Of a stretch of DNA of 64,000 nt, positions 47,831 through 60,800 are shown one piece after another. The first letter of the stretch is position 1. The number at the start of each line of letters is the position of its first letter. The position numbers were made by a program, and so were the translations under genes. The notes beneath the pieces are model-generated. The model saw only the letters and a program-made list of their open reading frames with translations, did not search any database and was not told where the DNA came from. The stretch is from Epiperipatus broadwayi (Eukaryota > Onychophora > Udeonychophora > Euonychophora > Peripatidae), in assembly GCA_028023455.1 (NCBI GenBank), contig JAQFVV010006704.1, forward strand, positions 280,501-344,500, given 5' to 3'.

Positions 47831-49740
47831 ATCAACTATTCACTTTTTAAAAAAAATTAAAACTTTTTTTTCTTTTTCTATTCTATTATAATAAATTTCT
47901 TTTTATTTTAAATAATATGAATTTCATTCCTTCTGATTTACTTAAATCAAGTATATTCAAATTTTTGCATAAGAAATTAAATACTGCCTACTAGTAATAG
48001 TAAATAAAGTAGATCAATCTCATGAAGACATTCTTTGATGTTAAAGAAACTTGGTTTTTGAAGTAAATGATGGAAAGTGTATTTTGTTTTGTATATATAT
48101 GTTGTTTATATCTCGCTAAATTTCACTTGAAAAGATCTATGTGCTAATAGATGAAACCATAGTGCTGGGAGAAGTTTAGTAAAAAAAAAAAAAAAAAAGG
48201 GCTAGTATTGTAATTTTATATGATTTTCTACTTTGAAATTTTTATATATACATTAACATTTAAGAAATAAAATTTAATCAGCAAATTAAGAAATTCTTCT
48301 TGTTTCCTATCTCTCTAGATATATGACTCCTGGACTGATAGATGGTTTTGATAGAATTGAATTAAGATAAAAGACACATAGATAAGAAAAACAAAAAAAA
48401 TGAATATATAGTATTGAAATTTAAAAAAAAATGAAACACTTATTAGCAATCATTTGTATCATAATGAAATCAACAAACACATATTTAAATTATTTCTCAG
48501 TATAAAATTGATAATCCTTTAATATGTTTTTTTATCAATGTTAAAGCACACGAATGTTTAAACATTAATTAGTAAGAAATTAAAAAACATTCCATAGATC
48601 ATCACATAAATTGACAAGAATAGCACACAGTTTTCTTCATTACTAAAAATCTTGCTTTAAATAGGTTCAAATTAAAAGTATGTTATTAACTCTATATTGC
48701 ATCTTGTTTTTTGATTTATGAGATCACAGATAAATTGTTCAAAAAACTATTATCATAAAAGCGAACACAAAGTTGGAGATAGAGGATATTCTTGCTTAAT
48801 AATGGGCTTTATCCACCTATAATAATATTATGTATTTTTATGTATAGCTTGTGCACAATAGAAATAACTTTTAATAATCGACTATTTCAAATATTACCTC
48901 AAATGGCATTAGTTAGTCAATAAAAAAATTAGAGCTATAATGTTTGTTAATTTTTTTAAAATTTTTAAAACACTCAGAGTTTCTCCTAATCTCTTATTTA
49001 TGATTACAAACAACAAAATCTTTAAAAAATAAATGTTGAATAGAATAACACAGACTTTCTATAATAATTACTATATAATTACTGCTTATTTTTATAAATT
49101 GAAACAAAAGAAACATCCTTAGATAAGATGGTACATCTTCGTAATTCCCATTATTCTAAAAAAGTTCCAATGATTACTCCTATAATCACAGCATCTGCAA
49201 TCTTATTATTAAGAATTAAAGTGAAGTTTACTACTATTAACTAAATTAACCATAGCCTAGAACCTGTTGCAAATTGTTATATAGATTATTACATGTAGAT
49301 TAGTCAGAAACTGATTGAGAAAAATAGCTATCTGATCACTACATGTAAATTAATTTTAACTGAAATCAAAAGACATCATTTTAAGAGATGCTAAACCTAA
49401 GTATTTAAGAGGTCATTTGTATTTTATTATATCTTTATTTATATGAATTTGAAAAGAATTGGGGAAATGTGGATGTGTTTATTATATCTATAAAGATATT
49501 ACATACAGGACAGAGAAAGGTGAATAACTCCGTGTGTGTAAATTAAAATATATATATATATATATATATTAATCTTTAACTGAGGTTTGAAGTTTGTATC
49601 TTGCTAGAGATAGTCTCTGGTTTCGAAAATGATTAGTAATAATCATTAGTGTATTTATCTGAAATGGATGGCGTCAAAGTAGTGAGTGGAGGGAGTGTGA
49701 CAATGGTAAATGAAAATGTAACAATTTACTCTAGATAAAT
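47831..49740. other. No gene seen; A+T-rich spacer
   Basis: Contains an A18 run near 48181-48198 and an (AT)n tract at about 49550-49570. Nothing else is recognised. Confidence 0.6.
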
Positions 49741-49754
49741 ACTTTGCATATAAT

Positions 49755-49845
49755 AGAGATATATATGAGAGATAGTGACCTGGGTCAACTGATGAGTGCT
49801 GGTTCAGCACTAAATGCATCTTGGGGGTCATTTGTCTTTTATATC
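49755..49845 (+). repeat. F1 repeat fragment
   Basis: GAGAGATAGTGACCTGGGTC, ACTGATGAGTGCTGGTTCAG and CACTAAATGCAT match the F1 segments near 17080-17130 and 59930-59990. The short frame on the other strand here is not a gene. Confidence 0.65.
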
Positions 49846-50267
49846 TATTTAGAATTATTATAAACATTTTTTTTTTCAAAATAATTTGTATATACCTATA
49901 TGTATTAAATCTACTTGTCTTGACTTATAGAAAATATATTTGCCTTGGAAGAATGAAATGCACTTTATTTGTTGTTTAGATTCTCTGAAAATAATTATTA
50001 TTTTTATAGGTATAGATATAATTATATTTTGATATATAGTTTGTAATTTTTAATTGTATTTTTTTTAATGAAGTATTATGACTAGTGCCGATACTTTTTA
50101 CACAACTGATTAGCTTATAGTTATAAAAAAACTACAAATATACAGAATGTAAAAACAATATTGCTTATACATATACATAATCATTATCCTCTTCTTTGAG
50201 TATTTCATTTTTAATATATTTGATGGTATATGATTCATTTTTCTCTCTAATTGTAGAGTAAAAATTT
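49846..50267. other. No gene seen
   Basis: A+T-rich flank leading into the microsatellite. Confidence 0.6.
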
Positions 50268-51627
<1,360 letters not shown>

Positions 51628-54600
51628 TTTGTAATACAGATTTAAGATGTAATGATTAGCATTTATCAATCATGTTTAGACTTGAGGTTTGAAGCTATAT
51701 TTTTCAATTAATTAGATGACTAGTTTAGTTAAAAAAGCACTCTAATTATTGATTGTTAAACAGATAAAAGATATAATAAATAAATAAAATTCACAATAAA
51801 TCTAATCACCTAACAACTAAGTATCTAATGATTTTTTTATTCGTTGACTATTTTTTTTACGTGAAACGAGAGATTAAAATAAGCGAAAGTATTTTTAACT
51901 ATTATTAACCCTTTATTTATTTCTAATATTTTATATTAAGCTTAATAAATACTTTTAGTCAGTTCAGATGTTAGCCAAGAAATTTTAACTACAAATTTTC
52001 AAATCTAAAATTTAAAATTTTATGATGAATATACAAATATTGGATATATCAGTGTATATATTTTTCTAGTATTAATATTAATATTACAACTGACGACACT
52101 AAACCCTAATTATGTGTAGAGAAATTTATTATAATGTCGTTCACCAACAGTATAATACTAATATTAATAAGAAGCAAATGTATACATGGACAAATCTAAA
52201 ATATTGTTCAGACCTTTTACCTGTGGATTCTTTTTTTAAATATATATATATTAATTGACATCACAAAACTTTTATATACAATGTTTAAAAAATTAGCTCA
52301 AAATAACTAAAAGTAAAAACTTCAAATATATAACAAGTTAAAGTTAAAAAATTATCATTAACTTTTATTTATTTCAAATATATTTTTACCGAAGTTTAAA
52401 ATATACATTAATAAATCTGATTGCATTTATATTTTAAACTAACACACACATATATATATATATTTAGTTCGAATAATTAGTTAATTTTTCAACAAATATA
52501 AATGTTTAAATAAAATTTAATTATCTAAAATACTCATCTATCATGTTTCATATTTTCATTATCTATTGAAAAGTAAATTCTTATTTATTTTTTTAAAGTA
52601 TTTTGTTTATTGAGCAAATACACAAATTAGTTAATTAAATTATATTTAAAAAATAATTTGAAAATAATCCTATAAATTTGATAATCTGTTGTCTTATAGG
52701 TGTAAATTTAAACATATATGGAAATTTTTAAAGATTTGAGGATTACTAAATTTTAATAATTTATGCAGCAAGAATATATTGAAATATATATAAGTAAAAA
52801 ATCTTTCAGATTTACATACACTTTTCAAAAGTTTGTTATAAATTTCCTAGATCAAACTTTTTTTATTATATATGAATTTTATGTGAAATCCTCCATCTTT
52901 ATCATATTTGTCAGCTGAGTTAATGATGTAATGCATTGAAACATTTTCACCATAATTTATTTAACAATTCATTTTAACATGATTTGTTATTAGTAATAAA
53001 TCAATTTCTAATAATCACATATTCTGCTATTTTCCACTAAATTTATTTTAAAAAAAATTGATTTATTAATAAGCTAAGAAGATTGTATGTCTATTTTATT
53101 AAAAAATAACTGTTCTAAAGTATACTCTTAATCTGATATAATCAAATTATTATTAAAAAAATTATTCTCCTATTCTACAATGTATTTTCTACATGCATAA
53201 TTTACTAAGCAAACCATTACTAGTTATTAGGTTGACAGTATTATGTAAGAATAAATGGATGGACTTACAATCCATTATTTTATGTTGTTTTACTTATTAA
53301 TACTAGTTCACATTTTAATTGTATTTTTTGATTTTATAGTCAATGAATCAAATATTGATACCACTAATTCAAATTGTATTTCAGATTTTAATTTGTCTTA
53401 GAATTTTCCTTTCAAATTTATTGTTCATAGCCAATTCAGCCAATTACCCAATAGTAGTTGGTAAATGCCCTATACCTTGGTAGACTGTCAGCCTAGATCT
53501 AAGGTATTTGGAGAGATTTTAATTCTGGTACTTGGACATTTTATGACCTCTCAAGAAATAAACCCATTCAATTATTTTAATGGGTATTTAATTATTAATT
53601 GAGACAAAGATAAAAACAAGGATAGAAAACTATTAACCCTTCATCATTTAGAATTGGCATGTTTAATAAATAATGCATTTTTTACAATTTTCTTATAAAA
53701 ATAATAGAATGATTCATCACATAGAAAATCAAGTGATATTTGAGTACCAAAGTGAAAGTTGAGTTTTTATTCAGAGGCCTTTAGCTTTTGAATTTATCAC
53801 TTTGCCATTACATTAAGAACACTCTTCCTTTATGAAGTATTATTAAAGAGACAATGTGATGACTAATTTTTATCTTATAAGACTATTTATCAATCATTAT
53901 TGCATAACTGAGTATATTGATTATGAATTACTATATGCAAATTTAAAACTTTTAGACATTTTTAAATATCACAATATAATAGTGTAGGTATGTAATTATA
54001 TAACTAATTATTTGTTTATCTAGCACTGTGTTTTATTTGTAATAGTCATAAAGAAATCATTCTGACACATGCCTATATGAATTTAGGTAAAAAAGATAAA
54101 GTGGATTCATTAGGATGGATCCTTATCTTTTCAAAGACTCTGTCTTATGTTTAGAAAGTGAGAGTATTTATTAGCTTCATAAATTCATACAGTGTATGTG
54201 TCAGGTGATTCCCTTATGACTCTTTAAAAAGGTAAAAATAACTATCACCATGGAAAATATAACTATCTGCATAAAACAAAGTAAGTTATTTATATGTTGG
54301 GATCAAATAATATTGATTCAATTTATTACTTTTTTAAATAACAATGTTTAAATTTTATTTAAAGCTAAATAATATATCTGGATATACATTAATTTTATAT
54401 GAGTTCAATGTTTGTAAATTTTACTTTGCGAATGACCATATGTTTATCAGTAAGCTATATTTATTAATGACTATCTATAACATTAATTTCTAAACAAAAC
54501 CATAAATAAAATAACTGTATTAGTAGTCTTTCTCATTATATTTTTAAGATTACAAACATATACCTAGAATATACAATTATTTAGTAGATATTTTTTAACA

Positions 54601-54841
54601 GAAGCAAAAAAATGTCATCTACAAAAATAATATTATATATATCAATCTATGTTTAGTTTTGTCATGCCTTCAGATAGTACCCTGCCTCATTACAAATAGA
54701 TATCTATTTATAATTATTCTTGTAAAGCTAAAAGATATATATAGTGAATATGTTATTAAGAACTTGTTATTTGTCAATAAAAATGGCTATCTAATGTTAT
54801 GCCCTTATATATATATATAAGTGTGTGTGTGTAATAATTAA
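51628..54841. other. Gene-free stretch with one short dispersed repeat
   Basis: About 3.2 kb of A+T-rich DNA. 52150-52212 (GCAAATGTATACATGGACAA and neighbours) recurs at 56058-56121. The 53,420-53,560 patch is more balanced but has no frame or family I recognise. Confidence 0.55.
52150..52212. repeat. Dispersed repeat, also at 56058-56121
   Basis: Both copies share GTATAATACTA, AAGCAAATGTATACATGG and AAATGYTAGTTCAGA-like sequence in the same orientation; identity about 85 percent by eye over about 65 bp. Confidence 0.6.
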
Positions 54842-55055
54842 TAATATAGTGATTTATATATATATGTGTGTAAAATTGTTGAAGAAATTACTTTTCATGT
54901 GCTACAAAATTGATACACTCTACTAGTAACAATTGTTTTAAAACCATAGGTGGTCCACCTTAGAGACTATAGATGGAAGAGTGTGTATCAATTTTCTAAC
55001 ATATATGTGGAATAGTTCCTTCCACAGTTTTACACATATATAAATCACTATATTA
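54842..55055. mobile_element. Palindromic MITE, about 214 bp
   Basis: The left arm (54842-54920) and right arm (54979-55055) are inverted copies with outer ends TAATATAGTGATTTATATAT. The centre holds ACCATAGGTGGTCCACCT. A partial second copy (right half) is at 55246-55353. No coding capacity. Confidence 0.75.
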
Positions 55056-55245
55056 TTCATTATTATATATATATACAAACAAATGAGATTCAGGGTCACA
55101 GTTAGTTAAAGATGAGAAACTTTCTTCTATGTGATACATAAATTGCAATTGGTGCAAATAATATGCAGATTTAAAAATCAGGTACATAAGTTCAAGCTTT
55201 AATTTATGCATAGCCAATAACTGTTGGTTTATTTAAAGAATAGAC

Positions 55246-55353
55246 TCTAACCATAAATGGACCACCTATAATTTAAAATGATTATTGATAGAAAAATAGT
55301 GCATGTGCGAAAAGTAGTTCTTTCCACAATTTTATATATATAAACAAATATAT
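55246..55353. mobile_element. Half copy of the 54842-55055 MITE
   Basis: AACCATAAATGGACCACCTA, GTAGTTCTTTCCACAATTTT and ATATATAAACAAATATATTA match the right half of the neighbour element with substitutions. Confidence 0.55.
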
Positions 55354-58186
55354 TAATTTTTAATTGAATTCAAAATTTACATCAATAATAATCTCTATCT
55401 TAATAAATACTTCATACTTTATAGTAGTCAGTATTATATTTATCAAAAATAGGTGTTGTCAAAGATATAAATGCAGAGAGTTTAATATTTGTAGATCAAA
55501 TTATAATAATTTGATATTGATAAATGCTGGACAGATAAAAAAGATATGTAAAAGATTGTGATCAAAACTGAAGTGTTCCTTGTTGGCATGAAATAAATCT
55601 TGAGAATCATTTATCTTTTTTAAATGTCTGAAAACAATATGGTAGAATTTTTAAGTATATTTACTACACATCACATATATTTATAATATATATGGATTTT
55701 TCTGAAGTAAACTTTAACGTATATGCTGCTCTCATAAGTTTGTACAGTATTTAAATTTATTATGGTTAGTCAACTATAAGCTACAATTCTCTGTTTGTTC
55801 ACTTTCTATATATATTAAAGGTATGATTTTGATAGTAATGTAAACCCATATTCGTTATTCTTATATATATTTATTCATTCTTAACATTAACATTATATTC
55901 ATATTCCAGTTTATTCTTACCAATAATTTTCCAGACAGTAAAAATTTTTCTTAAAATGTTCAGAGAAGTCTGAAAACCAGACTTTCAGACATCTCTATAA
56001 CATTTCCAAATAACTCTTAGTATCAAATATATGGATGGTGGGACATAATCATAATGTTGGTATAATACTAGTTACAATAAGCAAATGTATACATGGATAA
56101 ATCCAAAATGCTAGTTCAGACTCATGACACACATATTTATATATATATCCAAGTAGTTTACCATTAAAGTATAATAATTTACTAATATTATAATATAAAT
56201 ATGAGTACTAGATAGTTTTATATTTTTTTTGTATTACTGTATACAATGAAAGTCAATATTTTTTATAGCACTGGCATTTAAGTTATTTTAAAAATATTGG
56301 CATACCCCATTTCCATATTACATATTTTGAAACAAATGCAAGATTGATTTATGTAGCTAATTAGGCTTTTTTATTCAAATAAATAGCAGTAATACTTATA
56401 AAAAATAGAAAACAACAACTTACATTTAAGTGCATATGATAACATCAAAACAATAACTTATTGCTATTGATTAAAAAGAGTTACAATAACTGAGTTGATT
56501 TAACTTAGCTACACTTTATAAATTTGTTTGAAATATATGCAGTAAATAATATATCCACAGGCTATCATTTTCAAAAAGAATTTAAATGCAGGACATACTT
56601 TTAAACAGGCAGACTGCTGTCACATTTGCTTTTTGAAAACACATGCATAAATATATGTACATGTTTATGTATACAAATAAGGATTTACTGCTTTACTATA
56701 AAACAATGCATATCAAAAATGTTTACTGAAGATTACATTGTCAAAACTAATGGCATAGATATCATATAACTAATGTAATGTGTAAAGGTATCTTAATCTT
56801 AGAAGCTTTTAACTTTTGAATACTAAATTAAAATTAGTAATAAAAGGATTAAATATATAAAAAAAATCAAGTAACTTTATTGTTTCTAAGAAATTCAACT
56901 GTTCAAAACAAAGCAAAACTCTCCATATAGTATGAGATAGTGATCATGTGATGTTTAGTGATTTAAATTTAACTGTCAGAAACAACAAGAACAGCATAAT
57001 TTAGGGACTTGATATCCAGAATTAACTACTTTATTAAATCATACAGGTCATAAAATTATTTAGGGATATATTATAAATATTTAAAAAAGCCTTTTTGAAA
57101 TTTTATATATCAATTTGCCATTGAACACAATGCTATTCCATTTGATTATCATGGACAGCAATATTAGAAAAATAAAAATAGTTTTTTGATTAACTGTAAA
57201 ACTGCAGTAGCAGGATTTTAAATGTTAAACTTTGTATATTAAATCAAAATATCATGTTTTTACTAAAATGTATAGATTCTAGCTATAAGATTCCAAGTTA
57301 TCTAGTATTAATGATAAATATTTATTACTCGGTCTATATATAACTGACAGAAGTAATTATCTTCCAATGATTTCTGTAACATAAAGTATTAACAGATAAA
57401 ATGATACCTCCTGTCCTTTAACATTTGTTGGTATTTATACTTGGTTTATTTACATAATTTAAATAAGAGAGTGAATTCAATCTATTGGTTGTATATATGT
57501 ATAGAATAAATCATATAAAATCACTATTCAAATATTAAAAAGATCAAGATCGAACCTTAGTTTTAGCAACCTCCAATCATGAAATAAAAACTCAGTTTAA
57601 TTAATAAATATAGTCAAAAAGAAATTTTATACTCTTGAATGCATATATAATTTTAAAAATGGGTGGGGTGAAATATTTTTTCATTTATAAAGAAATGATT
57701 TGTCATTATTGCTATTATTGTGATTAACCCACCTCTTCTGTAAGCTTCTTTTTAGTTTTAGGACTATAAAATTCTATTTAGGTATTAGTTTTATTTTTTC
57801 TCAAAATTTAATACAAATAAATGATCGTATTTCTGATTATATAATTTTATGTTTTAAATCCAATTTTATTGATTTTAAACTTTTAGTATTGGAGATTTAT
57901 TATTATTTATACATTGTTTTTTTTTAAAGAATCACATAAGAGCTATTCAATAATTCATAAATGTTTATGACAATAAATTACACTGTTAGTTATAAATGAC
58001 AAGTGAATTTATTTCATTTTTAAAATTAGCAAAATAATTATTAAAAAGTATTAAGCACGTCAACTGTCAAAACAATATTTTATAATTTTAAGGTTTTTTT
58101 CGTTGTCATTCTGAAACCTTTAGAGAATTATATACATGTTTTTTTTATTTAGGACATAAAGTTTGCAAATTTTATATACAGCTATA
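55354..58186. other. No gene seen; short repeats only
   Basis: Contains the second copy of the 52150 repeat (56058-56121), a diverged F2 fragment (56908-56965, GATCATGTGATGTTTAGTG), and A+T DNA. The 65-codon plus frame at 55364-55561 is unsupported. Confidence 0.55.
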
Positions 58187-58231
58187 TCAAAAAATAAAAA
58201 AATATATAAAAGAAATTAGCGTGTACTTTAC

Positions 58232-58410
58232 CATATATCCGTTATGATGTTCATTTGTTGTTAATTTGGCTTTTTCCTCTCTGTTTCCAAATATCCTTGT
58301 AAGAACCCATGTCCATAATCCAAAATAACGGCATCCAATAACTGTTGCAGACAGCAAGATCAAAATTATAATTATGACGATGATCAAAACTATCAAGTCC
58401 GCCATACTAC
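58232..58410 (-). CDS. Probable host exon: small single-pass membrane protein, first coding exon
   Basis: On the minus strand an acceptor-like TATATATTTTAG (ending 58411) precedes GTAGTATGGCGGAC. From the ATG at 58405, 58 codons run to 58232, and a good donor GTAAAGT begins at 58231, so the exon is in phase 0. The product starts MADLIVLIIVIIIILILLSA. Residues 4-26 form one strong transmembrane segment, followed by GCRYFGLWTWVLTRIFG (aromatic and basic) and a charged hydrophilic tail ending HHNGYM. Codon use and G+C are clearly richer than the flanks. Alternatively the frame reads through the donor to a stop at 58187-58189. The next exon is not recognisable to the left. I do not recognise the family; a small membrane protein or a signal-anchor start of a larger protein is inferred. 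Confidence 0.5.
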
Positions 58411-59186
58411 CTAAAATATATAATTAAAAAGTCACTATAGAAACAAATTAAACAATTATTTTTTTAAAAATAAAAAGAATAAATCAACTCATAGAAAGGG
58501 TTTTTTGATCATTGCGACCTTAGTCCTTTCTTTGTTCTTTTTTCCTTACTTCAATATATTAGAATGATCACTTTAACTATGTAAACAATTTTTGTATTTG
58601 ATTGTTTCTAATTATTTCTAAAATAAATTTATTTTAATTATGAAATATAACATTCATCCATCATGCCACAATCTGGAGTTCAAATCCAGGTTAAGGAAAA
58701 CATGGAAGTTTTTCAACTGACTTTTGATATCTTTGCCAGTGAGATAGTTCAATGACAGTGGAATAGTTGATGGTTTATGCCTAGAAAAATAGTATTGGAA
58801 TGCTTAGTCACTCTTAAAATAAACTTCAAACCCCAAATGTTATAAAGTTGAGTTGGGATCCATGGGATCAATGCACATTTAGTTCTCATATTCGCAATTC
58901 TACCCTTGCCCTAAATCATGAAGGACACCATTTTTAGCTATATGATAGAAGAAAATAAAAATTTTAAAGCCTTCACTAGATAGCATTCAAAAGCCTGTTG
59001 AATAATGGCTTCTTCTATGCTATTAAATAGAAAGGTTATTTAAAGATTATTTTATATTTGTCAACACAATTAAGTTAGCAGTACTTTACATTGAGTGATA
59101 ATCAAATTGCTAATTAAACTAAATCATATATATATTTAAACTATATTCTTATCTCTGTACATCTTATACCTTAGTTCAATCATAAC
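58411..59186. other. No gene seen; candidate upstream region of the 58232-58410 exon
   Basis: 58660-58990 is a more balanced block without a long frame. It could hold upstream intron or UTR sequence, or an old repeat. Confidence 0.4.

Positions 59187-59236
<50 letters not shown>
59187..59236. repeat. (AT)n(GT)n compound microsatellite
   Basis: AT run followed by GT run adjoining the outer edge of an F1 repeat. Confidence 0.95.
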
Positions 59237-59269
59237 AATATTCTAATATAAGAATATTATCTATATTAA

Positions 59270-60120
59270 ACTTAATGTAATTAGAAGGGACTTGAATTTA
59301 GACTTTCAGGCTTGCTACAGCTATACACTCCATCCTATACAATCATTAAACATGAGCACATACAAATGAAAAAAATAATATCTAATATATGTATTTTGTG
59401 CTGAACCAGCACTTATCTGTTGATCTAAAATACCATTTCCCACACGCACAATCAGTGCTTATTTTATATTACAATAGCAATTGATGAGAGCTGTTTCAAC
59501 ATGAAATACAGATATTGGAGATAATTTACTTTTTTCACATATTTGTGGTCAGGTGTATGAGTTATATAAGATGGCGGGAATAGATGTAGAGAGTTTAAAA
59601 GTCTGAGTTCAAGTCATTTTAATTACATTGTTTAGTAGACACAATATACTATTTAAATATTACATATTCAGCCTATATTCTACCTATCTCTCTTCTCTGT
59701 ATTTAAATGGACATATTAAGATACTATATGTGAGAGATCAGAGTGACATAAAGTCAACTTGAGTATGATAGTACTATTAGCATTTACAAGGACTTGTAGT
59801 TTTTCATATTTGCATTTTCAATGATATGGATGGTTGTAAGAGTTGGATCATGAAGAAGATTGAAGCTGTTCCATTAAAGTTTAAATATTTGCTATCTTAA
59901 TATAAACTGAGCACTGATTGTATATATGTGTGGGAGATGGTGATTTTGGACCAACTAATAGGTGCTGGTTCAGCACAAAATATATAGATTGGAAATAATT
60001 TATTATTTTCACATGTATGTGGTTATGTGTATCAGTTGTATATGATGGGATGCATAGCTGTAGGGAACATGAAAGTCTCAATAAAGGTCCCTTCTCATAG
60101 ATTGAAATGATTATGGGTCT
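59270..60120. mobile_element. F1 repeat cluster (inverted pair plus third copy)
   Basis: 59275-59450 and 59490-59625 are inverted copies (AATTAGAAGGGACTTGAATT on one side, GTCTGAGTTCAAGTCATTTT on the other). 59640-60110 continues with the F1 middle (TTAAATGGACATATTAAGAT, GAAGATTGAAGCTGTTCCAT) and another end copy. The layout parallels 14318-15120. The consensus end AGTCTGAGTTCAAATCC resembles a tRNA T-arm/B-box, so a tRNA-derived origin is possible but unproven. Confidence 0.65.
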
Positions 60121-60145
60121 CATAGCATACAACAATGTAGTAGGG

Positions 60146-60148
<3 letters not shown>

Positions 60149-60176
<28 letters not shown>

Positions 60177-60190
60177 TTCAACTTTCAACT

Positions 60191-60222
<32 letters not shown>

Positions 60223-60228
60223 TGAAAG
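60149..60228. repeat. (AT)n palindrome with TTCAACTTT/AAAGTTGAA arms
   Basis: Two (AT)n tracts separated by TTTCAACTTTCAAC and followed by AAAGTTGAAAGG, giving a potential large cruciform at the left edge of the 60210-60800 repeat. Confidence 0.8.
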
Positions 60229-60800
60229 GAAATGGAAAAAATAAGCACAGACAAAAAAAATTGTAGATCTTTTCTATATTACACTGGAGGAATTAAATAA
60301 TTTTGAATTTAAAATTATTTTATTTTAAAAAACATTTAAAAAGGTCTAATTAATAATTTATTAATTCTGAATTTGAAATTAAAACAAGCATGTTTTGTGT
60401 TACAATAGATATACTGGTAATTATAAAATTCCACTATCTATTTTGATTAGCAATTTTTTTTATTAATGATTGTATAACATAACTTGATAAAAATCTACTA
60501 AGATGTTTTTTAAATGATTAAGTTAAATTGAAAAAGTGGCATTAACTTTTTTCAATCAAGATAAAGAAAATATATTTTAATTACTGTACTTTCCACCATC
60601 AATATAAAATGGTTGGAAAAAAGATTAGGGAGAGTTCTTTTTACAGTTTTAGAATTGTGATGACCAGATTACTATTACCATGAAGATATAACTAAAAATA
60701 AAGGAGTGCAAGTCTATCTTCTGCTACTAGTGCAACAATAGTAGAGTTTGGATTCACATGGAAACAAAAACCAGCTTTTCTGTGTTCTTCATATCCCATA
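60210..60800 (+). repeat. 590-bp direct repeat, copy 1
   Basis: Matches 63391-63990 in the same orientation at roughly 80 percent identity by eye, from AAAGTTGAAAGGAAA through TATACTGGTAATTATAARAT, TTAACTTTTTTCAATCAAGA, CTACTAGTGCAACA and CCCATATATATG. It contains no gene. Both copies begin after an AT-rich or CA/TA tract. Confidence 0.85.

Noticed and set aside
49655-49879. 74-codon minus frame with MTPKMHLVLNQHSS
   Set aside because: Derives from an F1 repeat; the similar peptide FVLNQHLLVGPK at 59881-60135 is another F1 copy, not a gene family.
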